Positions 8,514 to 17,227 of a stretch of DNA of 64,000 nt are shown here, piece after piece. The stretch covers positions 1,860,001 through 1,924,000 of the forward strand of contig NZ_JBBKTU010000001.1 in NCBI RefSeq assembly GCF_037892605.1, read 5' to 3'. The notes under the pieces were generated by a model that was given only the letters and a program-made list of their open reading frames with translations, was not told where the DNA came from and made no database searches. Numbering within the stretch: position 1 is the stretch's first letter; every line of letters begins with the position of its first letter. This DNA comes from Lacibacter sp. H407 (GTDB lineage Bacteria > Bacteroidota > Bacteroidia > Chitinophagales > Chitinophagaceae). Position numbers and translations under genes: made by a program.

Positions 8514-10067
8514 ATGAAACAAAATATAAAATCAATTATAGTAACAACATTGGCAGTTACCACTATGCTGGGCTGTATCAAAAAACTGGAGGTGTTGGAC
8601 GAAAACAATCCAACAACAGAAAGTTATTTTAAAACAGCACTTGAATTGCAGAACGGTGTAAATGCTGTTTACTCTACTTTAAGATCGGCTCAACTGGTTG
8701 GTCGGGAATGGTTTTTTACACATGATATGAGAGGCGGTGAATGCTGGGCCGGTGGCGATCAGTTAGAAGCACCAAGAGCTGAGTTGTTAAAACAACCATC
8801 ACCTGCTCCATCAAATTCTGTAATGACGAATGTGTGGACTGGTAGTTATCAAATGATCAACAGGGCTAACCTTGTAATTGGTAAAGCACCGGAAATAACA
8901 GATAACACAGCATTAAGAGATCGTGTGGTGGGAGAAGCAAAATTTTTAAGAGGTTGGGCTTATTTTGAATTGGTAGCACAGTGGGGCGAAGTTCCGCTGT
9001 ATACAGAAACGGTTACTTCTGCAATTGGGTTTAAAGGCAAATCGCCTGTTGCAGATATTTATGCTTTCATAATAAAGGATCTTACTGAAGCAGCGGCGGC
9101 ATTGCCGGCGAGCTACGGAGCATCTGATAATGGCAGGGCCACAAGTGGAGCCGCTAATTCTTTGCTGGGCAAAGTGCTGATGCAAAAAGGTGATTATGCT
9201 GCTGCTAAAACTGCTTTGCTGAAAGTGTATGGCAAATACTCACTTGTACCAAATTACCTGTGGAATTTTGATGGCGATATAAAGAGTGATGGTGGGGTAA
9301 CCATTACAGCTGGTCATGAATTTAATGCTGAATCTATTTTTGAAGTAGTGTTTGTTGATAAGGGTGATAATAATTTTAACTGGGGATATAATGGTGAAGG
9401 TTCAACCAGTCCATTGAGTACAGTACGTAACCAGGAGTATGGTATTACCTGGGGAAATGTGATTCCATCGGACAGGTTTTTAAATGAATTTGAAGCCAAC
9501 GATCCGAGATATAGATTTACGATTTATGAAGAGGGTGATAACATACTTACAGCTCCGGGTGCAGTTGATAATATTAATAACCCGGCAGCAACACCTCCTT
9601 TACAACTTACAGCTGCGGCAATGAACATTGCGCCAAGCACAAAGAACGGTGTAACGAAGAAGCGTTTCTTCCGCAAGTACAGTATTTATGAATATGTAAA
9701 CTCCGGTTTCCACCCCGGCGGTATTAATCAGCGTGTAATACGTTATGCAGATGTATTGCTGATGTTGGCAGAATGTGAAGCAGAAGCAGGAACGCCGGCA
9801 CAGGCAGCAATCTATATCAATGAAGTGCGGAGCCGCCCGGGTGTAGCAATGCCACCTGTTACGCCGTTAACAAAAAACGATGCATTAAAAGCAGTGATGC
9901 ATGAACGTGCAGTTGAATTAGGTGCCGAAGAAGTAGCCAGTATAGATGTTTTACGCTGGAGGAAAAAAGGTTATTTCCCTTTATTGAAACCAGATCCCGT
10001 ACCGAACCAGGTAGATATGTTTCCAATTCCTTCCAGTGAAACGTCAACAAATCCTTTGATAAATTAA
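8514..10067 (+). CDS. SusD/RagB family nutrient-binding lipoprotein
   Basis: A 517-residue outer-membrane lipoprotein with lipobox MLGC (Cys21). The SusD fold is recognisable: ENNPTTESYFKTALELQNGVNAVY, then AKFLRGWAYFELVAQWGEVPLYT (the classic FLRA-Y-F-L-G--PL motif), TPR-like helices, and the C-terminal RYADVLLMLAECEAEAG and MHERAVELGAEE motifs. It forms the lid of the SusC barrel and binds the ligand at the cell surface. It is co-transcribed with susC and closed by a strong terminator. Confidence 0.95.
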   Translation: MKQNIKSIIVTTLAVTTMLGCIKKLEVLDENNPTTESYFKTALELQNGVNAVYSTLRSAQLVGREWFFTHDMRGGECWAGGDQLEAPRAELLKQPSPAPSNSVMTNVWTGSYQMINRANLVIGKAPEITDNTALRDRVVGEAKFLRGWAYFELVAQWGEVPLYTETVTSAIGFKGKSPVADIYAFIIKDLTEAAAALPASYGASDNGRATSGAANSLLGKVLMQKGDYAAAKTALLKVYGKYSLVPNYLWNFDGDIKSDGGVTITAGHEFNAESIFEVVFVDKGDNNFNWGYNGEGSTSPLSTVRNQEYGITWGNVIPSDRFLNEFEANDPRYRFTIYEEGDNILTAPGAVDNINNPAATPPLQLTAAAMNIAPSTKNGVTKKRFFRKYSIYEYVNSGFHPGGINQRVIRYADVLLMLAECEAEAGTPAQAAIYINEVRSRPGVAMPPVTPLTKNDALKAVMHERAVELGAEEVASIDVLRWRKKGYFPLLKPDPVPNQVDMFPIPSSETSTNPLIN

Positions 10068-10086
10068 ATGGCATAGTTTAATTTTC

Positions 10087-10117
10087 ATAGAGGCTATTCT
10101 TAGCCTCTATTTTTTTT
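10087..10117 (+). terminator. Rho-independent terminator after susD
   Basis: A perfect 10-bp stem, ATAGAGGCTA (10087-10096) with TAGCCTCTAT (10101-10110), a 4-nt loop, and an uninterrupted T run at 10110-10117. It ends the sigma-fecR-susCD unit. Confidence 0.92.
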
Positions 10118-10163
10118 ACCGGTCTCTCGCCCTGATTTTTTAAACTATAACTTGTCGTCCTGC

Positions 10164-13100
10164 ATGAAAGAGCTTGTCAACTATTCGAAACAGTTTATTT
10201 TTTTTATCGGCATCATTTTATTACTGTCGTGTAATCGCCAACAAAAAGACACGTTGTTTACACAGCTTTCGGCAACAGCGTCGGGTATCAATTTTAGTAA
10301 TGATATCCACGACAACGACTCTTCCTACTCTTTCATCAACGAGTTTGGTTATATGGGCGGCGGTGTGGGCATTGGCGATTTTAATAATGATGGATTAAAG
10401 GATATTTTTTTCGCCGGAAACCAGGTAAGCAGCCAGTTGTACATCAATAAAGGAAACAATCAGTTTGATGATATCACAAAAAAAGCAGGCATTGGTACCA
10501 ATGTCTGGTGTACAGGTGTAAGCATTGTTGATGTTAACCAGGATGGCTTCGATGATATCTATGTTTGTGTATTTGGTAAGGATCTGATGCATCGTTCAAA
10601 AAATCTCTTATTCATCAACCAAGGGAATCTTACATTTAAAGAAGAAGCAGAAGCATATGGACTTGCAGATGTCGGTTACTCAACACAGGCAGCTTTTTTT
10701 GATTATGACAGAGATGGCGACCTGGATATGTTTCTTGTAAATTACTTGCTGAGTACAAAAAATTCGAATACGATTTTCCCGAGAGATAAAAGCGGATTTT
10801 CACCTGCGAATGATAAACTCTACCGCAATGAGGGCGATAGTGCAAATACAGGACATCCTGTTTTTACCGATGTATCAATTGCGGCGGGAATAAAAGAAGA
10901 TGGATATGGGTTGGGCGTATCCGTTAGTGATTTTAATAATGATGGCTGGCCGGATATTTATGTAGCAAATGATTTTATATCCAACGACGAATTATGGCTT
11001 AATAACCGCAACGGAAGTTTTACCAATTGTATCGACAAGGCAATTCAGCATCAGTCGTATTCAAGTATGGGATCTGATGCTGCTGATATGAATAATGATG
11101 CCTTAACAGATATCGTTACACTGGATATGCTGCCGGAAACGAATGAACGGAAAAAGACCTCTCTCTCGTTCATGAATTATGATCGGTATGAATCGGAAAG
11201 AAGGATGGGTTATGAACCGGAATTTATGCGCAACATGCTACAGTTGAATAATGGTAACTTAAACTCAGGAACTACCGGTATTCCTTTTTTTAGTGAAATA
11301 GGAAGATTGAGCGGAATACATGCAACCGATTGGAGCTGGAGTGTATTGCTGGCTGATTTTAATAATGATGGGTGGAAAGATATGCATGTCACCAATGGTA
11401 TTGGGAGAGATTTTATTGATGCCGATTTTCTGGAGTTCAGTAATGGGATATTCAATAGCAACCAAACAAGAGAAGAACAACAAAAAGCGATCAGAAAAAA
11501 ACTGGCTTCATTAGAAAATGTTAACCTGCCAAATTATTTATACATCAACAATAAAGATCTCAGCTTTTCAGATCACTCTGAAAGTGCAGGAGTGAACGAA
11601 CCTTCCATGTCGAATGGTGCAGCTTATGCCGATTTGGATAATGATGGCGATCTCGACCTGGTTGTAAATAATATTAATAAAGCGGCATTTGTTTTCATTA
11701 ACAATACCTATCAAAAAAACAAAGCTCCAACTTCTCATTCCTTAAGTGTGCAATTAAACGGAGACAGTCTTAACAGGAAAGGATTTGGCGCAAAACTGTT
11801 TGTACATACAGGCGGCAAAGTGCAACTGCAGGAACAAAATCCTGTTCGTGGATATTTCTCATCAGTAGATCAGCAACTTGTTTTTGGATTAGGACAACAT
11901 GATCATGCAGATTCACTTGTGATCGTGTGGCCCGATGGGAAAAAACAGGTCTTAGAAAATGTAAAGGCTGATACAACGATTGTACTTGCATGGAAAAACG
12001 CTGTTGTTGATGAGGTTGATGTAGTATTTCCATCGTATCTTTTTTCAGATATAACAGGGCAGAGCGATTTGTTCTATAAACATCAGGAAAATCCCTTTAA
12101 CGATTATACATCTCAACAATTATTGCCGCAAAAATATTCTCAAATGGGGCCGTTTATTACTACCGGCGATATCAATAATGATGGCACAACAGATTTTTTT
12201 ATTGGTGCTGCATTTAACTTTTCCGGAAAATTTTTCATACAAAAGCCCGGAGCAATATTTATTTCAAAAAATCTTACCGACAGTATTAAGTTTGAAGAAG
12301 AACAGGATTGTATTTTATTTGATGCAGATAAAGATGGTGATAACGACTTATTGGTTACGTACGGCGGTATGCAATTTGAAGAAAATTCAGTTTACTATAA
12401 ACCACGGTTATATACAAATGATGGCAAGGGTAATTTCACATTGCAGAGTAGCGCCATTCCTGATTCAGTAAGAACGATTGCGGGCTGTGTAAGCGTTGGT
12501 GATTATGACGGCGATGGCTACCCCGATCTATTCATTGCAGGCAGGGTGTCGAAAAAATATCCACAGTCTCCTAAAAGTTTTTTACTCCACAATAACCGTG
12601 GCATTTTTGCCGATGTTACTGCAAAAGTTTGTCCCGCTTTGCAAACACCCGGAATGGTTACTGCTGCGGTGTGGACTGATTTTGATAATGATCAGCAAAC
12701 AGACCTTGTTATTGCAGGAGAATGGATGCCCGTACAATTTTTTAAAAACACTCAAGGAAAATTAATTGATGTAACAGCTGCTACGGGGCTAACTCAAATA
12801 AATGGAATGTGGCGTAGTTTAATTGCCAGCGATATGGATAATGATGGAGACATGGATCTTGTTGCAGGCAACCTTGGATTGAATTGTGAATACAAGGTTA
12901 GTCCGAATGAACCCATGCAATTATTTGCAACTGATTTTGATGGTAACGGCAGTATCGATCCTTTTTTATTCTACTACATAAAAGGAGCGGATGCTGTGAA
13001 GCATTTGTATCCCGCCGTCAGCAGGGGCCGCTTTGCTGAGCAGGTACCTGCTATAAAAAAACAATTTCTTTTCAATAAGGATTATGCACACGCTACTTAC

Positions 13101-13541
13101 CAAGATATATTTAAAGGAAAAGCAGCCGATAAAATTTTGCAGTTGCATTGTAATGAAACAAGGACTTGTTATTTTGAAAATACGGGCAATGGTAAATTTG
13201 TGAAACATGTGTTGCCGGTAGAAGCACAATTTTCGCCGGTTAATGCCATTATCTGTGATGATATCGATAACGATGGATTCAAAGACCTTTTGCTGGCAGG
13301 TAATGAATACCAAACCGAGGTAATCACAGGAAGATATGATGCGTCTTACGGTTGTTTTCTTCGCGGAAGTAGTAATAGATCCTTTCAGTCAGTTCCCCCT
13401 GCAAAAAGTGGGTTTATTTTAAATGGTGATGTAAAGGACATGTCGCTCATTCGCTTAACAAACGGAGAAAAAAGAATCCTTGCTGCAGTTAATAATGATT
13501 CTATGCGGGTATTTAAGATTGCTGTTGCACGCAATCAGTAA
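10164..13541 (+). CDS. FG-GAP/VCBS repeat lipoprotein with ASPIC/UnbV domain (CRTAC1-like)
   Basis: A 1125-residue secreted protein. The ATG at 10164 gives a lipoprotein signal (IILLLSC, Cys near residue 22); the in-frame TTG at 10152 is less likely. Many FG-GAP/VCBS units carry acidic calcium-binding loops such as DFNNDGLKDIFFAGN, DYDRDGDLDMFLVN and DLDNDGDLDLVVNN, arranged as two beta-propeller-like blocks. An ASPIC/UnbV domain (GFGAKLFVHTGGKVQLQEQ; VFGLGQHDHADSLVIVWPDG) lies between them. Such proteins commonly sit beside SusCD pairs in this phylum and probably bind or display ligands at the surface. It follows the susD terminator, so it has its own promoter or depends on readthrough. Confidence 0.88.
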   Translation: MKELVNYSKQFIFFIGIILLLSCNRQQKDTLFTQLSATASGINFSNDIHDNDSSYSFINEFGYMGGGVGIGDFNNDGLKDIFFAGNQVSSQLYINKGNNQFDDITKKAGIGTNVWCTGVSIVDVNQDGFDDIYVCVFGKDLMHRSKNLLFINQGNLTFKEEAEAYGLADVGYSTQAAFFDYDRDGDLDMFLVNYLLSTKNSNTIFPRDKSGFSPANDKLYRNEGDSANTGHPVFTDVSIAAGIKEDGYGLGVSVSDFNNDGWPDIYVANDFISNDELWLNNRNGSFTNCIDKAIQHQSYSSMGSDAADMNNDALTDIVTLDMLPETNERKKTSLSFMNYDRYESERRMGYEPEFMRNMLQLNNGNLNSGTTGIPFFSEIGRLSGIHATDWSWSVLLADFNNDGWKDMHVTNGIGRDFIDADFLEFSNGIFNSNQTREEQQKAIRKKLASLENVNLPNYLYINNKDLSFSDHSESAGVNEPSMSNGAAYADLDNDGDLDLVVNNINKAAFVFINNTYQKNKAPTSHSLSVQLNGDSLNRKGFGAKLFVHTGGKVQLQEQNPVRGYFSSVDQQLVFGLGQHDHADSLVIVWPDGKKQVLENVKADTTIVLAWKNAVVDEVDVVFPSYLFSDITGQSDLFYKHQENPFNDYTSQQLLPQKYSQMGPFITTGDINNDGTTDFFIGAAFNFSGKFFIQKPGAIFISKNLTDSIKFEEEQDCILFDADKDGDNDLLVTYGGMQFEENSVYYKPRLYTNDGKGNFTLQSSAIPDSVRTIAGCVSVGDYDGDGYPDLFIAGRVSKKYPQSPKSFLLHNNRGIFADVTAKVCPALQTPGMVTAAVWTDFDNDQQTDLVIAGEWMPVQFFKNTQGKLIDVTAATGLTQINGMWRSLIASDMDNDGDMDLVAGNLGLNCEYKVSPNEPMQLFATDFDGNGSIDPFLFYYIKGADAVKHLYPAVSRGRFAEQVPAIKKQFLFNKDYAHATYQDIFKGKAADKILQLHCNETRTCYFENTGNGKFVKHVLPVEAQFSPVNAIICDDIDNDGFKDLLLAGNEYQTEVITGRYDASYGCFLRGSSNRSFQSVPPAKSGFILNGDVKDMSLIRLTNGEKRILAAVNNDSMRVFKIAVARNQ

Positions 13542-13562
13542 TAAAAAGTAGAGCGTTCATAG

Positions 13563-14543
13563 TTAATTCCCTTTCAACCGGCGTTTCTTGATCAATCCGC
13601 CTTTTACATCTTTAATACTGCTCATCACCATGAAAGCGTTGGGATCAATTTTATGTACTTCTGTTTTAATGCGGTTAATTTCCAAACGTGTAACAACCGA
13701 ATAAATAATATCACGTTCATCAGCATATCCTTTCGTGCCAAAACCACCTTTCCCTTTATACACTGTTACACCACGTCCAAGTTGATGCGTCACCATACGG
13801 CTGATCTCTTCACTATGTGTTGAAATAATGGTAACACCTGTGTATTCTTCAATTCCTTCGGCCACAAAATCAACTGTTTTTGCAGCGGCGAGGTAAGTAA
13901 TAAGTGCATACATCGCTGTATCGATCGACAGAATATAAGCGGCAACTGAAAACACCATTACATTAATGATCAGGATCACATCACCCACCGACCCACCGAT
14001 CTTTTTACTTACAAACAACGCCATTACTTCCGTACCATCGATCACCGATCCACCACGAATAGCAAAGCCAATACCGGCACCTAAAAAGAATCCACCAAAA
14101 ATGGCCACCAATAATTTATCATCGGTTACCTGCGGAAAACTTACAAAAGCTGTTACCAATGCCAGTGTAATAATGGCGATGGTTGTTTTGATAAAAAATA
14201 CTTTGCCGAGTATGCGGTAACCAAACAAAACAAAAGGGGCGTTTACCAGCAGCAGCAACAGCGGAAATGGAATTTTTGAAAGTTCGTTGGTAAGCAGGGC
14301 AATACCGGTGGCGCCACCATCAATAAACCGGTTAGGTATTAAAAATCCTTTTAAGCCAAAGGCGGCAGAGAAAATTCCTATCAACATCAGAAAAGCATCT
14401 TTCAATAACGCATAAAACGAAATGCGCCGTTCACGATAAGCTTTTGCTTTTTCATACGGAGTAAGTGGTGCATCAGGGTTTGTACGATTGCTTCGTACCC
14501 TCATTGCTTTTTCTACCAATGTTTCGGAGTCTTGTTTACCCAT
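13563..14543 (-). CDS. YitT family membrane protein (DUF161 + DUF2179)
   Basis: A 326-residue protein. A basic N-terminus of about 45 residues precedes five to six transmembrane helices of the YitT/DUF161 type (GLKGFLIPNRFIDGGATGIA; GFAIRGGSVIDGTEVMALFV). A cytoplasmic C-terminal DUF2179 domain follows (GVTIISTHSEEISRMVTHQ; GRGVTVYKGKGGFG). YitT proteins are inner-membrane proteins of unsettled transport function. It converges with the VCBS gene (21 bp apart) and is divergent from korA. Confidence 0.88.
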   Translation of the reverse strand: MGKQDSETLVEKAMRVRSNRTNPDAPLTPYEKAKAYRERRISFYALLKDAFLMLIGIFSAAFGLKGFLIPNRFIDGGATGIALLTNELSKIPFPLLLLLVNAPFVLFGYRILGKVFFIKTTIAIITLALVTAFVSFPQVTDDKLLVAIFGGFFLGAGIGFAIRGGSVIDGTEVMALFVSKKIGGSVGDVILIINVMVFSVAAYILSIDTAMYALITYLAAAKTVDFVAEGIEEYTGVTIISTHSEEISRMVTHQLGRGVTVYKGKGGFGTKGYADERDIIYSVVTRLEINRIKTEVHKIDPNAFMVMSSIKDVKGGLIKKRRLKGN

Positions 14544-14575
14544 GACCTTGCATTATCAATATAAACAACGGAAGC

Positions 14576-14627
14576 CCTGTAATTGCCCGCAGAATTCCCG
14601 GCAACCCGTATGCTGGGAAATTACAGG
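14576..14627. repeat. Nested inverted repeat in the YitT-korA divergent region
   Basis: The outer arms CCTGTAATT (14576-14584) and AATTACAGG (14619-14627) enclose inner arms TTCCCGGCA (14595-14603) and TGCTGGGAA (14611-14619). On the plus strand four Ts follow. It could be a structured leader of the minus-strand YitT mRNA or a regulator site. Confidence 0.55.
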
Positions 14628-14643
14628 TTTTCAATTACCTGAC

Positions 14644-14691
14644 CTATGAAAAAAATCAGGATAATAACAGACGAGTTAAATTTTTTCATAG
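14644..14691. promoter_or_regulatory. Inverted repeat just upstream of the korA promoter box
   Basis: An 11-bp perfect inverted repeat, CTATGAAAAAA (14644-14654) with TTTTTTCATAG (14681-14691), separated by 26 bp. The right arm sits 12 bp before the korA -7 box, so it overlaps the expected -33 region and is a candidate operator. Confidence 0.4.
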
Positions 14692-14703
14692 CTTGGGCAC
14701 ACC

Positions 14704-14711
14704 TAACTTTG
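14704..14711 (+). promoter_or_regulatory. -7 promoter box of korA
   Basis: TAACTTTG matches the Bacteroidota -7 consensus TAnnTTTG exactly and lies 7 bp before the ATG at 14719, so the transcript would be leaderless or nearly so. Confidence 0.6.
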
Positions 14712-14718
14712 CGTTGCT

Positions 14719-16563
14719 ATGACAAGAACTCAGGAAGTATTAAACGATGTAGTTATCAAGTTTGCAGGAGACAGTGGTGATGGTATGCAGTTAACAGGCA
14801 GCCAGTTTACCAATAATACGGCGTTGATGGGAATTGACCTTGCCACCTTCCCCGATTTTCCTGCCGAAATTCGTGCCCCACAAGGAACCCTGGCTGGTGT
14901 AAGTGGTTATCAACTGCGTTTCAGCAGTGATAATGTGTTTACCCCCGGCGATGAGTGCGATGTGTTGGTGGCCATGAATGCAGCTGCCCTCAAAGCAAAT
15001 CTTACCGCTATTAAAAAAGGTGGAAAGATCATTGCCAATACAGATGGCTTCGATGCAAAAAATTTGCGCCTTGCAAATTATCCCGAAGGTGTAAACCCAC
15101 TCGAAAACGACAGTCTCACTAACTATGAGGTGATTAAGATCGATGTTACAAAGCTTACACGTGAAGCATTGGCCGATATTACGATGGGCATGAAAGAAAA
15201 AGACCGTGCAAAAAATATGTTTGTGCTGGGCTTTTTGTACTGGATGTACAACCGTGATATGGAGAATACCATTTCATTCCTGCGGGAGAAGTTTGGTAAG
15301 AAACCGGAAATACTGGAAAGCAACATTCGTGTATTACAGGCCGGTTATAATTATGGCGATACTACCGAAACATTTACCACCACCTATAAAGTAGAGAAGG
15401 CAAAAATGGAACCGGGCATGTACCGTTCCGTGATGGGTAACCAGGCAGTAAGCTTTGGGTTGATCGCTGCTTCGCAAAAAAGCGGACTGCAATTATTCCT
15501 CGGTTCGTACCCCATTACTCCGGCTTCTGATATTTTGCACGACCTGAGTAAGTACAAATCGTTTGGTGTAAAAACATTCCAGGCCGAAGATGAAATCGCA
15601 GCTATTACGTCAGCAATTGGTGCAGCCTATGGCGGATCGCTGGCAGTAACTACCAGCAGTGGTCCCGGTATTGCATTAAAAGGTGAAGCGATGGGTTTGG
15701 CAGTGATGCTTGAAATTCCGTTGCTCATTATTAATATCCAACGTGGCGGACCGTCAACCGGTTTACCCACCAAAACAGAACAAAGTGATCTGATGCAGGC
15801 GTATTACGGACGCAATGGCGAATGTCCGATGCCGATCATTTCTGCTTCCACACCTGCCGATTGTTTTGATGCGGTGTATGAAGCGGCCCGAATTTCGGTA
15901 CAGCACATGACGCCTGTTATCTTTTTAAGCGATGGGTATATTGCGAACGGTGCTGAACCGTGGAAGTTTCCGCAAAGCGCCGACCTTCCTGAGATCCATG
16001 TAAAATTCAAACAGGGATTGGATGAAGGCGAAGAAAAATTACAACCGTACAAACGTGATGATAAATTAGTTCGTCCATGGGCCATACCCGGTACACCCGG
16101 CTTGGAACATCGCATTGGCGGATTGGAAAAACAGGATATTACCGGTAACATCAGTTACGATGCTGATAACCACCAGCACATGGTGAAAACAAGACAGGCA
16201 AAGGTTGATAAAATTGCTGATCATATTCCTGTACAGCAATTAGACAGTGGTCCTGAAAAAGGAAAAGTGCTCATCCTTGGATGGGGCAGTACGTACGGTG
16301 CTATTAAAAGTGCCTGTGCAGAATTACAGGTGCAGGGGAAATCGGTAGCGCATGCACATCTCCGTTATATCCGTCCGTTCCCACGCAACCTTGGAGAAAT
16401 ATTGAGCAATTATGAAACCGTATTGATCCCCGAGATCAATAACGGACAGTTGATCAAAATTATTCGTGACGTTTATTTTGTAGATGCAAAAGGTTACAAC
16501 AAGATCAAAGGTGTACCTATTACAAAAGGTGAATTGATCGAAGAGTTGCAACAGTATTTGTAA
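14719..16563 (+). CDS. korA: 2-oxoacid:ferredoxin/acceptor oxidoreductase subunit alpha (gamma-alpha fusion)
   Basis: A 614-residue protein fusing a gamma domain (about residues 10-190; VIKFAGDSGDGMQLTGSQF; FPDFPAEIRAPQGTLAGVSG) to the pyrimidine-binding alpha domain (about 240-490; YPITPASDILHDLSK; FQAEDEIAAITSAIGAAYGG; TSSGPGIALKGEAMGLAV; QRGGPSTGLPTKTEQSDLMQ). A C-terminal transketolase-like domain follows. The enzyme oxidatively decarboxylates a 2-oxo acid, typically 2-oxoglutarate, to the acyl-CoA with ferredoxin reduction. The thiamine-binding beta subunit (korB), usually directly downstream, is not here: a terminator follows and the next gene is unrelated. Substrate assignment to 2-oxoglutarate is by family only. 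Confidence 0.88.
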   Translation: MTRTQEVLNDVVIKFAGDSGDGMQLTGSQFTNNTALMGIDLATFPDFPAEIRAPQGTLAGVSGYQLRFSSDNVFTPGDECDVLVAMNAAALKANLTAIKKGGKIIANTDGFDAKNLRLANYPEGVNPLENDSLTNYEVIKIDVTKLTREALADITMGMKEKDRAKNMFVLGFLYWMYNRDMENTISFLREKFGKKPEILESNIRVLQAGYNYGDTTETFTTTYKVEKAKMEPGMYRSVMGNQAVSFGLIAASQKSGLQLFLGSYPITPASDILHDLSKYKSFGVKTFQAEDEIAAITSAIGAAYGGSLAVTTSSGPGIALKGEAMGLAVMLEIPLLIINIQRGGPSTGLPTKTEQSDLMQAYYGRNGECPMPIISASTPADCFDAVYEAARISVQHMTPVIFLSDGYIANGAEPWKFPQSADLPEIHVKFKQGLDEGEEKLQPYKRDDKLVRPWAIPGTPGLEHRIGGLEKQDITGNISYDADNHQHMVKTRQAKVDKIADHIPVQQLDSGPEKGKVLILGWGSTYGAIKSACAELQVQGKSVAHAHLRYIRPFPRNLGEILSNYETVLIPEINNGQLIKIIRDVYFVDAKGYNKIKGVPITKGELIEELQQYL

Positions 16564-16588
16564 TTGTTCTTACTTTACATAAGTCTTG

Positions 16589-16619
16589 AATCCATCAGTG
16601 AACCGCTGATGGATTTTTT
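16589..16619 (+). terminator. Rho-independent terminator after korA
   Basis: A perfect 10-bp stem, AATCCATCAG (16589-16598) with CTGATGGATT (16606-16615), a 7-nt loop and a T run to 16619. Confidence 0.9.
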
Positions 16620-16669
16620 GTTTTTGTTACCGGCTGCAATTTTTTACTTTACAGTTAAAACCTATCGTC

Positions 16670-17116
16670 ATGAACAGCTATTTCATTTTCGTCGTTGCCG
16701 TGGTCTTTTCAATAACAGCTTCGGCGCAACAAACAACCGCCCCTATTATAAAAGAAAAATGGCATTGGGGCAATCCCAACAAACAGGATACATCGGCCGG
16801 ATATGCGCAGACATTGAAAGTAGGGGATGTGTTATATCTCTCCGGAACTGTAACTACTGAACTAAGTGAAAAAGGAGTCAAGCAGGTATATGCAGGTTTG
16901 GAACGTTCACTCAAACAATATGGATTAACCTTTCAGCATGTAGTAAAAGAAAATTTATACACGACTGATATAGAAGCGATGAAACTACTCAACCATGTAC
17001 GCAAGCAATTTTACAAAGGCGATTTCCCTGCAGCTACCTGGGTGCAAATTGTTCGGTTATTTATGCCCGATGCAAAACTGGAAGTGGAGTTGATTGCACA
17101 TTTCCCGAAACAATAG
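16670..17116 (+). CDS. Secreted RidA/YjgF-family protein lacking the catalytic arginine
   Basis: A 148-residue protein with a cleavable signal peptide (residues 1-20, ending TASAQ), so it should act in the periplasm, unlike cytosolic RidA. The chorismate-mutase-like fold is recognisable (DVLYLSGTVTTE; GLTFQHVVKENLYTTDIEAM; FPAATWVQIVRLF; KLEVELIAHF). In active RidA enzymes the motif reads PAR, with Arg contacting the imine substrate; here it reads PAA. It is therefore probably not an enamine/imine deaminase of the usual kind. It has its own transcription unit downstream of the korA terminator. Role unknown. Confidence 0.8.
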   Translation: MNSYFIFVVAVVFSITASAQQTTAPIIKEKWHWGNPNKQDTSAGYAQTLKVGDVLYLSGTVTTELSEKGVKQVYAGLERSLKQYGLTFQHVVKENLYTTDIEAMKLLNHVRKQFYKGDFPAATWVQIVRLFMPDAKLEVELIAHFPKQ

Positions 17117-17127
17117 ATTTGTCGTTC

Positions 17128-17217
17128 TTCTTTGTGTCCTTTGTGAAAAGCCTTTGTGTTCGCTGTGCTAATTTGTATTACAAAGCAAACGAAATAATGC
17201 ACAAAGTACACGGAGAA
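17128..17217. repeat. CTTTGTG-type repeat with imperfect inverted arms
   Basis: The convergent gap between ridA-like and nth carries CTTTGTG three times (17130-17158). The 18-nt arm at 17128-17145 matches the reverse complement of 17200-17217 at 15 of 18 positions. It can fold into a long hairpin and may act as a bidirectional terminator. A related sequence is present at 60483-60554. Confidence 0.6.
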
Positions 17218-17227
17218 AAAAGCGGAA

